A stretch of 47,131 bases of DNA from Amycolatopsis keratiniphila subsp. keratiniphila. Its GTDB lineage: Bacteria > Actinomycetota > Actinomycetes > Mycobacteriales > Pseudonocardiaceae. Below are positions 32,482 through 40,884 of this stretch, in pieces. Location: positions 315,197 through 362,327 of the forward strand of contig NZ_LQMT02000012.1 in NCBI RefSeq assembly GCF_001620365.2, in the 5' to 3' direction. The first letter of the stretch is position 1; each line of letters starts with the position of its first letter. A model generated the notes under the pieces. That model did no database searches. It was not told the DNA's origin and saw only the letters and a program-made list of their open reading frames with translations. The translations under genes were made by a program, and so were the position numbers.

Positions 32482-32926
32482 CGTTCCGCAGTCGGGATCC
32501 GGCCTTGTCCACCCTTTAGAGGGAATGGCGAAACGCATTAACATCTGGAGCCAGAGCATTACGAATTAAAAGGGAGGGCCGGAACCGATCGGGGGACGGC
32601 TCCGGCCCTGCACCGGGGGTGAATCCGGCTTCGACGGGTATCCTTCGGAAAGCCCATCGGTGCAGCTCGCGGCCCCGCGCCCGTGCCGCGAGCGGATCCG
32701 CCGACGCCGGTGAGGGCGGGCGTACCGCGTTGCACAATGCTCAACCTACAACGGCAATCTGCAATTTGCAGGATGAAAATCGACGCATGGGTGAAAATGG
32801 TCGTGTGACCATCTCACCGAATGTGTCTCGGGCTGGTTAGATGTGCTTCGTGCGGGGTTGGGAGAACACTGTTCTCCTCGCCGTGTCCCGATCGGTGATG
32901 CTCGGACAGCTTGTGGAGGTGCCGTG
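32482..32926. other. Gene-free region upstream of the XRE gene
   Basis: No supported gene lies in these 445 bases. There is an A/T-richer patch at 32520-32575, a short hairpin GGCCGGA/TCCGGCC (about 32577-32609), and several TGCA-containing elements near 32730-32772, including the palindrome at 32759-32771. Short open frames on both strands lack binding sites and family features. Confidence 0.5.
32759..32771. promoter_or_regulatory. 13-bp palindrome upstream of the XRE/DUF397 pair
   Basis: CTGCAA-T-TTGCAG is perfectly symmetrical and lies about 155 bases upstream of the XRE-family start. Nearby TTGCACAATGC (about 32730-32740) resembles a second, weaker site. It is a candidate binding site for the downstream XRE protein. 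Confidence 0.4.
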
Positions 32927-33829
32927 ATGACGAGGGGTCAAGGACCCACCGTGCGCCGCCGGCGGCTGGCGAGCGAACTGAGGCGGTTGCGCGAGGCGGC
33001 CGACCTCACCATCGACGAGGTGAGCGAGAAGCTCGAATGCTCGGCGTCGAAGGTCAGCCGGATCGAGACGGGGCACGTCGGCGTCACCCCGCGCGACGCG
33101 CGCGACATGCTGGAGCTCTACGGCATCGCCGGTGACGAGCAGGAGGCGCTCGTCCAGCTGGCCAGGGAAGCCCGCAAACGCGGCTGGTGGCATGCGTACA
33201 ACGAGGTGTTCACCGGCACCTTCGTCGGTTTGGAGGCGGACGCCAGTTCGCTGCGGGCGTTCCAGGCGCTGCTGGTGCCGGGCCTGTTGCAGACCGAGCG
33301 CTACGCCAAGGCCGTGATCAGGGCGATGCGGCCCGACGCCGAGGACGCCGAGATCAGGCGCCGGGTGGCGGCGAGGATGGCGCGGCAGGAGCTGCTGACC
33401 GATCCTTCGCCCCCGGAGTACTGGGCCGTCATCGACGAGGCGGTCCTGCACCGCGTGGTCGACGGGCCCGAGGTGATGGCGGAACAGCTGTACCGGATGG
33501 TCACGATGGCGGCCCAGCCGAACGTCACCGTCCAGATCGTGCCGTTCGGCGCGGGTGCCCATCCCGGGATGGAGGGTCCGTTCCTCATCATGGGCTTCCC
33601 CGAACTGGCCGACACCGACGTGGTCTACGTCGACAGCACCTCCAGCGGGCTCTACCTGGAGGAACCCCCGGACGTCCGGCGATACGCGTTGATGTTCGAC
33701 CATCTCCGTGCCGCCGCGTTGAAGCCGGACGACTCGGTCGAGGTGATCGCCGAGGCCGCCGGGAGGTTCGCCGAACAGGCGGCCCTTCCGGAGAAGTCCC
33801 TGGAAACAAGTAAGGAGTGGGGAGCATGA
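32927..33829 (+). CDS. XRE-family regulator with DUF5753 (Scr1/WhiJ type)
   Basis: This 300-aa protein has an N-terminal helix-turn-helix (about 12-70; LRRLREAADLTIDEVSEKLECSASKVSRIETG). A large C-terminal domain follows (about 95-285: FVGLEADASSLRAFQALLVPGLLQTERYAKAVIRAM ... VTVQIVPFGAGAHPGMEGPFLIMGF), which is the DUF5753 pattern. These proteins usually sit next to DUF397 partners in actinobacteria and control development or antibiotic production; WhiJ is the best-known example. The ATG at 32927 has GGAGGT seven bases upstream. Its TGA overlaps the start of the DUF397 gene (ATGA). Confidence 0.92.
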   Translation: MTRGQGPTVRRRRLASELRRLREAADLTIDEVSEKLECSASKVSRIETGHVGVTPRDARDMLELYGIAGDEQEALVQLAREARKRGWWHAYNEVFTGTFVGLEADASSLRAFQALLVPGLLQTERYAKAVIRAMRPDAEDAEIRRRVAARMARQELLTDPSPPEYWAVIDEAVLHRVVDGPEVMAEQLYRMVTMAAQPNVTVQIVPFGAGAHPGMEGPFLIMGFPELADTDVVYVDSTSSGLYLEEPPDVRRYALMFDHLRAAALKPDDSVEVIAEAAGRFAEQAALPEKSLETSKEWGA

Positions 33830-34035
33830 CGCCCAACGATGACCTTTCCCAGGCCCGGTGGTTCAAGAGCAGCCACAGCGGTGGCGGCAACGACTGTGTC
33901 GAGGTCGCCTTCACCGGTGACGGTGCCGCGCTGAGGGACTCCAAGGACCCCGAGGGAGGTGCCTTCCGCCTCTCGCCGCAGGCTTGGCGCGGGCTGCTCG
34001 GCGCGGTGCGCGCGAGTGGCCCGGATCACGGCTAG
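33826..34035 (+). CDS. DUF397-domain small protein
   Basis: This 69-aa protein has the core WFKSSHSGGGNDCVEVAFTGDGAALRDSKDPEGGAFRLSPQAW, which is the DUF397 pattern. In known pairs the small protein modulates or antagonises the XRE partner, in a toxin-antitoxin-like arrangement. The ATG overlaps the stop of the XRE gene and AAGGAG lies upstream, so the two are made together. A hairpin ends the pair 13 bases after the stop. Confidence 0.92.
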   Translation: MTPNDDLSQARWFKSSHSGGGNDCVEVAFTGDGAALRDSKDPEGGAFRLSPQAWRGLLGAVRASGPDHG

Positions 34036-34047
34036 CCACCCTCGAAC

Positions 34048-34097
34048 TCGACCCCTTACGCCCCCCGAGCAGGGGATGGGCCGGCGTAAGGGGTCGA
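34048..34097 (+). terminator. Hairpin terminator after the XRE/DUF397 pair
   Basis: TCGACCCCTTACGCC (34048-34062) pairs perfectly with GGCGTAAGGGGTCGA (34083-34097) around a 20-base loop, 13 bases after the DUF397 stop. Confidence 0.8.
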
Positions 34098-34196
34098 ATC
34101 ACGTCCGGGTGTAGGTGATCACCCGATGCCTCAGGCCACCCCTCAGGACGAATCTCTTCACTACCAACAACGCAGTGAAGTTCCTAAGGGGAAAAG

Positions 34197-34409
34197 ATGA
34201 ACACGAACGACGCCCTCCTCACCGGTGTACTGGCCGAGGTCGAATACCGGAGGGAAGAGCTGCAGCGAGCGGGCCGCAGCATGTGGGTCGACCGGGCCCG
34301 CCGGGCGGGCAAGCGGATCCGCGCGCAGCGCGCCGAGGTCCAGGTGCCCGCCCAGGAGCGCCGCGAGGTCCGGCAGGTGCCCGCCCGCAGCGGCGACATC
34401 ACCCGGTAG
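34197..34409 (+). CDS. 70-aa basic protein of unknown function
   Basis: I do not recognise this protein. The ATG at 34197 has an AAGGGGAAAAG site. The sequence is highly charged, with a mainly helical first half (GVLAEVEYRREELQRAGRSM) followed by a stretch rich in Arg (RARRAGKRIRAQRAEVQV). No membrane segment is present. It lies 63 bases before the large LuxR-family regulator on the same strand and may share its transcript. Confidence 0.55.
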   Translation: MNTNDALLTGVLAEVEYRREELQRAGRSMWVDRARRAGKRIRAQRAEVQVPAQERREVRQVPARSGDITR

Positions 34410-34472
34410 AGGTCGAGTGCGATGAAGCTCTCGGCGAAAACACAGGCGAAGTTGTCGGTCCGGTAGGCAAGA

Positions 34473-37400
34473 ATGCACCTCGTGCCCCGTCTTGGCTCCG
34501 GAATCCCGATCGTCGCCCGCACACAGGAGATGCGGCAGCTCCGCGCCGCCTTCGCCCGTGCAGAACGGGCCGAGGCCGGCGCGGTGCTGCTCTCCGGTGA
34601 CGCCGGCGTCGGCAAGACCCGCCTGCTGACCGCGCTCGGCGAGTACGCCGCGGGCGCGGGCGCCCTGGTGCTCACCGGGCGCTGTATCGACGTCCATGAG
34701 GGCGGTCTTCCTTATCTTCCGTTCGCCGAGGCGCTGGCGCCGCTGGCGACGACTTCCGATCCCGCGGTCACCGCCGCGGTCCGGGCCCGGCCGGCGCTGG
34801 GCAGGCTGCTCCCGCAGATGCAGCAGGCGGAGGACTATCCCGCCATCGAAGACGGTCAGCTCACCGCGAGCGAACGGATGTCGACGCAACGGGTCGGGCC
34901 CGAGCAGGACCTCGGCCAGCTCCAGCTGTTCGACGCGGTACTGGGGGTGCTGACCGTCATCGCTCAGCGCCGGCCCGTGGTGATCCTCCTGGAGGACCTG
35001 CACTGGGCCGACGGTTCCACCCGGAACCTGCTCTCCTTCCTGTTGACGAGGCTGCGCACCCAGCGGCTGCTGGTGGTGGCGAGCTATCGCGAGGAGGACG
35101 TCCACCGGCGGCATCCGCTCCGCGCGCTGCTGTCCGAGGTGGTCCGGCTGGGCGCGGTCGAACGCGTCGAGGTCAAGCCGTTCAGCGCCGAGGACGCGCG
35201 CGCCTTCGTCGAGGCACTGGCCGACGAGCCGATCGGCCAGGACATGATCGCCGACATCGTCTCCCGCTCCGAGGGCAATCCGTTCTTCGTCGAGGAGCTG
35301 CTCGCGTCCGCGAAGGACTGCCGGGACCTCCCCGCCGGGCTGGCCGAAGTGCTCCTCGCCCGGGTGGAGCAGCTTTCCCAGATCACGCGCCGGGTGCTGC
35401 GCGTGGTCTCGGTCGCCAAGGATTCGGTGGCGCACGCCGCGCTCGCCGAGATCTCCGGGCTGGACGAGCTCGAACTCGACGAGGCACTGCGCGAGGCCGT
35501 GCAGCATCACGTCCTGGTGATCGAGAACGGTTTCTACACCTTCCGCCACGCGTTGCTGCAGGAAGCGGTGTACGGCGACCTGCTGCCGGGGGAGCGGGTG
35601 CGCATGCACGCGGCGTACGCGTCGCGGATCCGTGACCGGGCACAGGGCCGCGGCCAGCAGGCGCGGCTCGCGCACCACAGCCTGGAGAGCAAGGACTTCG
35701 TCTCCGCGCTGGCCGCGTTGCTGCGCGCGATGGACGAGGCGGAGAAGCTGGGCGCGCCCGGTTCCGCGTTGCGGCACGTGGAGCAGGCACTGTCCATTTG
35801 GGACGCCGTGCCCGCGGCGGACCGGCCGTCGGACGTCGACGAGCTCCGCCTCCTGCACGAGGCGTCGTATTTCGCGAGCACGTCGGGGGAGCCGGAGCGC
35901 GCGGTCGCCTATTCGCGGTCCGCGACCGAGGCCCTCGGCCCGGACACCGGGAACGAACGGGCCGCCAAGGTCTGGCGACGGCACGCGGAGGCGCTGCTTT
36001 CGGTCGACGGCACGCTCGACGAGGTCGTCGAGGCGATCGACAAGGCCTGGGAGCTGGTCGAACACACCGAGGCGAGTGCCGCGCGGGCCTGGGTGCTCGC
36101 CACCCGCGCCGGGATCCTGCGGCTGATCGACAGGCACGACGAGGCACTGCAGTGCGCGCTGGCCGCGGTCGCCGACGCCAGGGCCGTCGGCGCGGGCGGG
36201 GCGGAGGCGGCGGCGCTGGTCTCGCTGGGGACGCTGGCCGATTCGGCGGGCGACGTCGAACTGGCCCGGGAGCGGCTGCGCGAGGCCGAGCGGAAGGCCA
36301 GGGATTCCGGCGCGCTCAACGGCGAACTACGGGCGCTGCACTTCCTCGGGCTGAGCTACGACGACCGCGCCGAGATCCGGTCCGCGCTGAAGTACTACGC
36401 CAAGGGCATCCAGCGGGCCAAGGAGACCGGGCTGACCTGGAGCTCGTTCGGCATCGAGCTGCGGACCAAGCACCTCACGCTGCGGTACGTCAGCGGGGAT
36501 TGGCCGGAGGACGACGACGCGGGCCGCGCGGGCCGCGGTGTGTCGAGTGTCGTCGCCGGACGCTTCCTGGGGATCTGGGCGCAGTTCGTCGTCGGCCGGG
36601 GCCGGTTCGCGGACGCGGACAGGATCCTGCCGAGCCTGCGTCAGCACTGGGCCGCGGACTACTCGATCGCGCTCGCGTCGGCCGACGCCGCGATCCAGCT
36701 CGCCTCGTGGCGAGGCGACCACGCGGGCGCGGTGCGGCAGGCGCGGGAACTGATCGACTGGCTCGAAGAGATCGAACCCGCGCTGCTCGGCGGGATCCGG
36801 ATCAGCGTGCACGGTCTCACCGCGGCCGTCGCCCAGGCCGCCGAAGCCCGGGTGCGCGGCGACCTGGCGACCGCCGAGGCCGCGGTGGAAGCCGGCGAGA
36901 AGCTGCTCGCCCACGGCCGCCACTGCGCCGAACACGGCATCCCGCGTTCGGTGTCGCTGGGCCCGGAGGCGCTGGCGTGGCTCGCCCGGATGGAGGCGCT
37001 CGGCGCCTGCTTGCGCGGCGCGGGGGATCCCGAGTTGTGGGCGAAGGCGGTCGAGGCGTTCGGGTACGGCGCGGTGTACGAGCAGGCCATGTGCCGCCTG
37101 CAGCACGCGAAGTCCTTGCTGGCCTCGGACGGCGACACCGCGCTCGCCGCGTCGGAGCTGCTTGCCGCGCACGCGGTGGCCGACCGGCTCGGCGCCTGCC
37201 CGCTGCGGGAAGCCGTCCGGGAGCTCAGCCACCGGGCGCGCGTCGAGCTGCCAGGAGAGGCCGTGGCGCCGCGTCGTGACGTCGTCGACCCGCTGACCGA
37301 CCGGGAACGGGACGTGCTGGAGCGCGTCGCACTCGGCCGGACCAACCGGCAGGTCGGCGAAGAGCTGTACATCAGCGAGAAGACGGTGAGCGTCCACCTC

Positions 37401-37499
37401 TCGCGCGTGATGGCGAAACTCGGCGCGAGCCGCCGGGCCGAGGCCGTCGCGATCGCCTACGACCGAGGCCTGCTAGCCGCTCCGTCTTCTTCCTCCTGA
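34473..37499 (+). CDS. Large LuxR-family regulator (LAL) with AAA-type ATPase
   Basis: This 1008-aa protein has three parts: an N-terminal ATPase with Walker A GDAGVGKT (42-49) and Walker B VVILLEDLHWAD (169-180); a long middle of helical TPR-like repeats (about 390-900); and a C-terminal LuxR helix-turn-helix starting near 939 (LTDRERDVLERVALGRTNRQVGEELYISEKTVSVHLSRVMAKLG). It is the LAL/MalT-like architecture, ATP- and ligand-dependent activators that often control secondary metabolism. The inducer is unknown. ATG 34473 is taken; GTG 34482 is possible, and neither has a strong binding site. A shared terminator follows. Confidence 0.92.
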   Translation: MHLVPRLGSGIPIVARTQEMRQLRAAFARAERAEAGAVLLSGDAGVGKTRLLTALGEYAAGAGALVLTGRCIDVHEGGLPYLPFAEALAPLATTSDPAVTAAVRARPALGRLLPQMQQAEDYPAIEDGQLTASERMSTQRVGPEQDLGQLQLFDAVLGVLTVIAQRRPVVILLEDLHWADGSTRNLLSFLLTRLRTQRLLVVASYREEDVHRRHPLRALLSEVVRLGAVERVEVKPFSAEDARAFVEALADEPIGQDMIADIVSRSEGNPFFVEELLASAKDCRDLPAGLAEVLLARVEQLSQITRRVLRVVSVAKDSVAHAALAEISGLDELELDEALREAVQHHVLVIENGFYTFRHALLQEAVYGDLLPGERVRMHAAYASRIRDRAQGRGQQARLAHHSLESKDFVSALAALLRAMDEAEKLGAPGSALRHVEQALSIWDAVPAADRPSDVDELRLLHEASYFASTSGEPERAVAYSRSATEALGPDTGNERAAKVWRRHAEALLSVDGTLDEVVEAIDKAWELVEHTEASAARAWVLATRAGILRLIDRHDEALQCALAAVADARAVGAGGAEAAALVSLGTLADSAGDVELARERLREAERKARDSGALNGELRALHFLGLSYDDRAEIRSALKYYAKGIQRAKETGLTWSSFGIELRTKHLTLRYVSGDWPEDDDAGRAGRGVSSVVAGRFLGIWAQFVVGRGRFADADRILPSLRQHWAADYSIALASADAAIQLASWRGDHAGAVRQARELIDWLEEIEPALLGGIRISVHGLTAAVAQAAEARVRGDLATAEAAVEAGEKLLAHGRHCAEHGIPRSVSLGPEALAWLARMEALGACLRGAGDPELWAKAVEAFGYGAVYEQAMCRLQHAKSLLASDGDTALAASELLAAHAVADRLGACPLREAVRELSHRARVELPGEAVAPRRDVVDPLTDRERDVLERVALGRTNRQVGEELYISEKTVSVHLSRVMAKLGASRRAEAVAIAYDRGLLAAPSSSS

Positions 37500-37500
37500 T

Positions 37501-37539
37501 CGCATTTCGTCCTCTACCGCATTCAGAGGACGAAATGCG
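37501..37539. terminator. Bidirectional hairpin between convergent genes
   Basis: CGCATTTCGTCCTCT (37501-37515) pairs perfectly with AGAGGACGAAATGCG (37525-37539). It starts one base after the LuxR-family stop and nine bases from the dehydrogenase stop, so it can serve both transcripts. Confidence 0.85.
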
Positions 37540-37547
37540 GGAGGGGG

Positions 37548-39161
37548 TCAGCGGCGGGGAAGGCGGCGAAGGGCCTTCAGGCTCGTGCTCAGGGTCCGCA
37601 CCCACAGCTTCGGCGGGATCCCCTTGCCGGGGCGCAGCGGCATCCCGCGCTGCACCGCGATCGCCTGGGCCTCGGTGTACTTGAGCAGGCCTTCGGCGCC
37701 GTTGCGCCGTCCGACACCGGACTCCTTCATCCCGCCCATCGGCAGCCCCACGGTCCCGAAGGTCGCCGCGAAGCCTTCGTTGACGTTGACGGTCCCGGCC
37801 TTCAGCCGTGCCGCGACCTCCCAGCCCGCCCGGCCGTTACGCGACCAGACGCTCGCGTTCAGCCCGAACTTCGTGTCGTTGGCGCGTTCGATCGCGTCGG
37901 TGACGTCGGTGTAGCCGTAGATCGACACGACCGGCCCGAAGGTCTCCTCGGCGAACAGCTTGACGTCCTCGGTGACGTCGGTGAGCACGGTCGGCTCGTA
38001 GAACAGCGGGCCGAGGTCGGGCCGGGCCTTGCCGCCGGTGAGCACCTTCGCGCCCTTGGACCGGGCGTCCTCGACGTGCGCCGACACCGTCTCCAGCTGC
38101 GCCTCGGAGGTCAGGGATCCCATCTGCGCCTGGTAATCCAGCGCGCCACCGAGCCGCAGCGCGGCGGTCTTGGCGACGAAGGCGCGGGTGAACTCCTCGC
38201 GGATCGACTCGTGGACGTAGATGCGTTCGACCGAGACGCACAGCTGCCCCGCGGAGGAGAAGCACGCGGTCACCGCGCCCGTGGCGGTCTTGGCGATGTC
38301 CGCGTCGGGCAGCACGATCATCGGGTTCTTGCCGCCGAGTTCCAGCGAGTAGCTCGTCAGCCGCTCCGCCACCTTCGCGGCGAGCCCCTTGCCCGTCGGC
38401 GTAGACCCGGTGAAGCACAGGTAGTCCGATTCCTCGACCAGCGCGTCGCCGATCTGCGAACCCCGGCCGAGCACGATCTGCCAGACACCGGTGGGCAGCC
38501 CGGCCTCCTCGGCGAGTTCCTGCAGCCACAGCGCCGAAAGCGCGGTCTGGTTGTCCGGCTTCTGCACGACGGCGTTGCCGGCCGCGAGCGCGGGCAGGAC
38601 GTCCATCGCGGTCAGCGCGAGCGGGTAGTTCCACGGCGAGATGATCCCGACGACACCCTTGGGATGCCGGATCTCGCCGACCTTGGTCAGCACGGGGATC
38701 AGGCCGGCGGCACGGCGCGGCGAAAGGAACTTCGCGCTGTGCTTGCCGTAGTAGGCGGCCACGAGGGCGGTGGCGCTGACTTCGTCGAAGGCGTCCATCC
38801 GGGCTTTGCCCGCCTCGATCTGCACGAGGTCGAGCGCCTCTTCCTGACGCTTCAGGACCAAGTCGTGCAGGCGGATAAGGATGCGCTGACGGTCCTCGAC
38901 CGGCCGCTCGGCCCAGGCGCGCTGCGCTTCCCTCGCCTGGTCGAACACGGCGCGGACGTCGGCGTCGGTGGCCTGGGGGAGGGTCGCGATCGGCTGCCCG
39001 GTGAAGGGCGCCCGCATCCGGACCGGCGCGGAGTCCGCGCCGCCCACGACCCGGCGCACGAGCCGTTCCGCCCTGGCCGCGGCAGGGGCGCCGGGGACGT
39101 CGCCGATGGTGGCCGGTCCTTCGGTGTGGTGGCCCGCGCTCGCCGGTGTCGTGCTCGTCAT
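37548..39161 (-). CDS. gabD2: Succinate-semialdehyde dehydrogenase (GabD2-like)
   Basis: This 537-aa aldehyde dehydrogenase oxidises an aldehyde, probably succinic semialdehyde, with NAD(P)+. Family landmarks are SPWNYPLALTAMDVLPALAAGNAVVQKPD (cofactor site), FTGSTPTGKGL, the catalytic Glu in LELGGKNPM and the catalytic Cys in SSAGQLCVSVERIYV (about 290-304). EETFGPVVSIYGY and GGMKESGVGRRNG follow. The long N-terminal segment and length suit the GabD2 group of actinobacteria. No gabT or other GABA genes are adjacent. It is the only gene of its transcript, with a promoter and dyad at 39233-39260. Confidence 0.87.
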   Translation of the reverse strand: MTSTTPASAGHHTEGPATIGDVPGAPAAARAERLVRRVVGGADSAPVRMRAPFTGQPIATLPQATDADVRAVFDQAREAQRAWAERPVEDRQRILIRLHDLVLKRQEEALDLVQIEAGKARMDAFDEVSATALVAAYYGKHSAKFLSPRRAAGLIPVLTKVGEIRHPKGVVGIISPWNYPLALTAMDVLPALAAGNAVVQKPDNQTALSALWLQELAEEAGLPTGVWQIVLGRGSQIGDALVEESDYLCFTGSTPTGKGLAAKVAERLTSYSLELGGKNPMIVLPDADIAKTATGAVTACFSSAGQLCVSVERIYVHESIREEFTRAFVAKTAALRLGGALDYQAQMGSLTSEAQLETVSAHVEDARSKGAKVLTGGKARPDLGPLFYEPTVLTDVTEDVKLFAEETFGPVVSIYGYTDVTDAIERANDTKFGLNASVWSRNGRAGWEVAARLKAGTVNVNEGFAATFGTVGLPMGGMKESGVGRRNGAEGLLKYTEAQAIAVQRGMPLRPGKGIPPKLWVRTLSTSLKALRRLPRR

Positions 39162-39232
39162 GCCGTCTCCGTTCCATACCGCGCGGAGCCGGGGGAGGCG
39201 CCACGCAGAGCCCAGGTGTTACCGACGAGTAC

Positions 39233-39260
39233 AGCATACTGCCGGTATGGAGACTGTCCA
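39233..39260 (-). promoter_or_regulatory. gabD2 promoter with internal dyad
   Basis: On the minus strand TGGACA (39255-39260) and TATGCT (39233-39238) form a -35/-10 pair with a 16-base spacer. A 15-base dyad CATAC-TGCCG-GTATG (39235-39249) overlaps the -10 and the spacer, as an operator would. It lies about 75 bases from the start codon. Confidence 0.5.
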
Positions 39261-39279
39261 CCGCTGATATGAATAAGTT

Positions 39280-40062
39280 TCACATATTCTCGGGGCGTGG
39301 CGGATTGTCCGGGGACGGGCGCAGGATGTCCTGCTGCTGCAACGCGGAGCCCGCGGGCGGGGTCGGGGGAGACGGCGGCTCATAGGGCTGTTGCTGCTGA
39401 TATTGCCGCTGGGGGACGCCGGGCGCGTAAGGGGGATAGGCGACCGGATAAGGGACTTGCCGGGGCGGCGCCGGTTCACGCCGGTTGGCCACGACCGCCA
39501 GCCCGATGGTGAGCAACGCCACGAGCCCGCCCGCGAGCAGGATCCAGAAACCGCTGCCGGTCCCATACCGCGAGACGAAGCGGCCGGTGTCCTGTCCGAA
39601 GCTCAGGCTCGCCGAGATGTCCATGCCGAGCATCCAGACGCCGATCGCGGTCCCCGCCCCGCCGGCGACCAGCAGCGTTCTCGACGTCGTCGCGGCGATC
39701 GAGGTCGAACTCCGCCGGTACGCGGCGAAACCCACCGCGGCTCCCGCGAACAGCGTCAGCGCGGCGGCCGACAGCGGGATTCCGTAGCGGGCGACATGGG
39801 TCTTGTCGTAGAACTCCTTTTCCTCCGCCGAAGGTTCGATGTCGAAGGTCCGCGTCCAGCCGGTTTCGGCGAACTTCGACACCGGCTTGCCGTCGGAAAG
39901 CTGTTCGTAGGTCGATTGCGGGAGAAAAGTCGCGAGAAGGACGAGCAGACCGGCGAAAACCCCCATCATGGCGGCGAAAAGGCGGGGAAGCCGCGTGTCG
40001 GAGGGCGGGATTGCGCTGAACGGGCCAGTCGGTTGGTACGGCTGCTGCTGCGGCGCGCTCAT
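39280..40062 (-). CDS. Four-helix membrane protein with Pro/Gln-rich tail
   Basis: This 260-aa protein has a short Gln/Pro-rich N-terminus, a first membrane helix (29-48), an extracytoplasmic segment of about 45 residues (50-93), three further helices (94-114, 128-147, 172-193), and a cytoplasmic tail of about 65 residues rich in Pro, Tyr and Gln. I recognise no named family; proteins of this layout are common and uncharacterised in Pseudonocardiales. It appears to be a single gene. Confidence 0.75.
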   Translation of the reverse strand: MSAPQQQPYQPTGPFSAIPPSDTRLPRLFAAMMGVFAGLLVLLATFLPQSTYEQLSDGKPVSKFAETGWTRTFDIEPSAEEKEFYDKTHVARYGIPLSAAALTLFAGAAVGFAAYRRSSTSIAATTSRTLLVAGGAGTAIGVWMLGMDISASLSFGQDTGRFVSRYGTGSGFWILLAGGLVALLTIGLAVVANRREPAPPRQVPYPVAYPPYAPGVPQRQYQQQQPYEPPSPPTPPAGSALQQQDILRPSPDNPPRPENM

Positions 40063-40165
40063 GGTCGGCTCCTCCGCCGGTTTTGTTGGCCAGCAAGGAA
40101 TTCCACCACGAATCGGCCGAGGAGATAAGTGTCACCAGTGCTCTGGTCAACCGCTTTCGCGCGTG

Positions 40166-40780
40166 CTACGCGGAGGTGTCCTCGTACAACATGACCGCGA
40201 CGCGCTTCCACTCGTCGAGCAATTGCCGCCGCCGCTGGGGATCACCGCCGAGTTCGGCGTCCAGTGCCAGTCCGCGGGTGAGGTTCACGGTGAGCCAGAA
40301 GAGGATCTCCGCGCGTTCCTTCGGGAGATCGCCCGCGACCGCGGTGACGTGCTCCAGGGTCGAGCGGCCCAGCGCCCGGTCGACCGGGCGGATCGCCTCG
40401 CGGAGTTCGGGGTCGGTGCGTGCCGCGACCCACAGTTCCGTGGCGGCCGTGGACAGCGTGCCGGAGTAGCCCTCCCAGAGCAGGTCGATGGCCGCCGCGA
40501 CACCCGAGGCGCCGCCGGGGAGCGCCGAGATCGACTTCGCGAGGCGTCCGCGCAGCTTCTCCGTCAGATGCTCGACGGCCGCGGCCATGAGTTCGGCCTT
40601 CGCGGAGAAGTGATGCTGCACGGCGCCCTTCGAGACGCCGGCGCGGGCACAGATCTCCTGCACCGAGGTGCGCGCGTAGCCGAGGTCGACGAGACAGTCG
40701 ATGGTCGCGTCGAGCAGGGCGGTGCGGGTCTGCTCCCGGCGCTCGGCCTGCGTGCGGTGGGTCCTGCCGAGCACACTCAC
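40166..40780 (-). CDS. TetR-family repressor
   Basis: This 204-aa protein has an N-terminal TetR helix-turn-helix (about 15-62; TRTALLDATIDCLVDLGYARTSVQEICARAGVSKGAVQHHFSAKAELMAAA) and an all-helical ligand domain. It is divergent from an acyl-CoA dehydrogenase/CaiB-type operon. A 30-base dyad sits between them, so it very likely represses that operon and itself, with an acyl-CoA as the probable effector. The effector is inferred from the neighbouring enzymes. Confidence 0.9.
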   Translation of the reverse strand: MSVLGRTHRTQAERREQTRTALLDATIDCLVDLGYARTSVQEICARAGVSKGAVQHHFSAKAELMAAAVEHLTEKLRGRLAKSISALPGGASGVAAAIDLLWEGYSGTLSTAATELWVAARTDPELREAIRPVDRALGRSTLEHVTAVAGDLPKERAEILFWLTVNLTRGLALDAELGGDPQRRRQLLDEWKRVAVMLYEDTSA

Positions 40781-40813
40781 CGGTTCCGGCCCCCTTTACG
40801 TGCAGCTCGGTAC

Positions 40814-40843
40814 GGATGTACATTCCGCATGGAACTTACATCC
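40814..40843. promoter_or_regulatory. 30-bp TetR-type operator dyad
   Basis: Half-sites GGATGTA-CA-TTCC (left) and GGAA-CT-TACATCC (right) flank a four-base centre, GCAT; the only departures from symmetry are the inner dinucleotides and the centre. It is located 33 bases from the TetR start and 41 bases from the acyl-CoA dehydrogenase start, and is likely bound by the TetR protein at 40166. Confidence 0.8.
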
Positions 40844-40884
40844 TAAGCGTCATGTTTTCCAGGTCCGATCAGGAGGCGTTGGCC

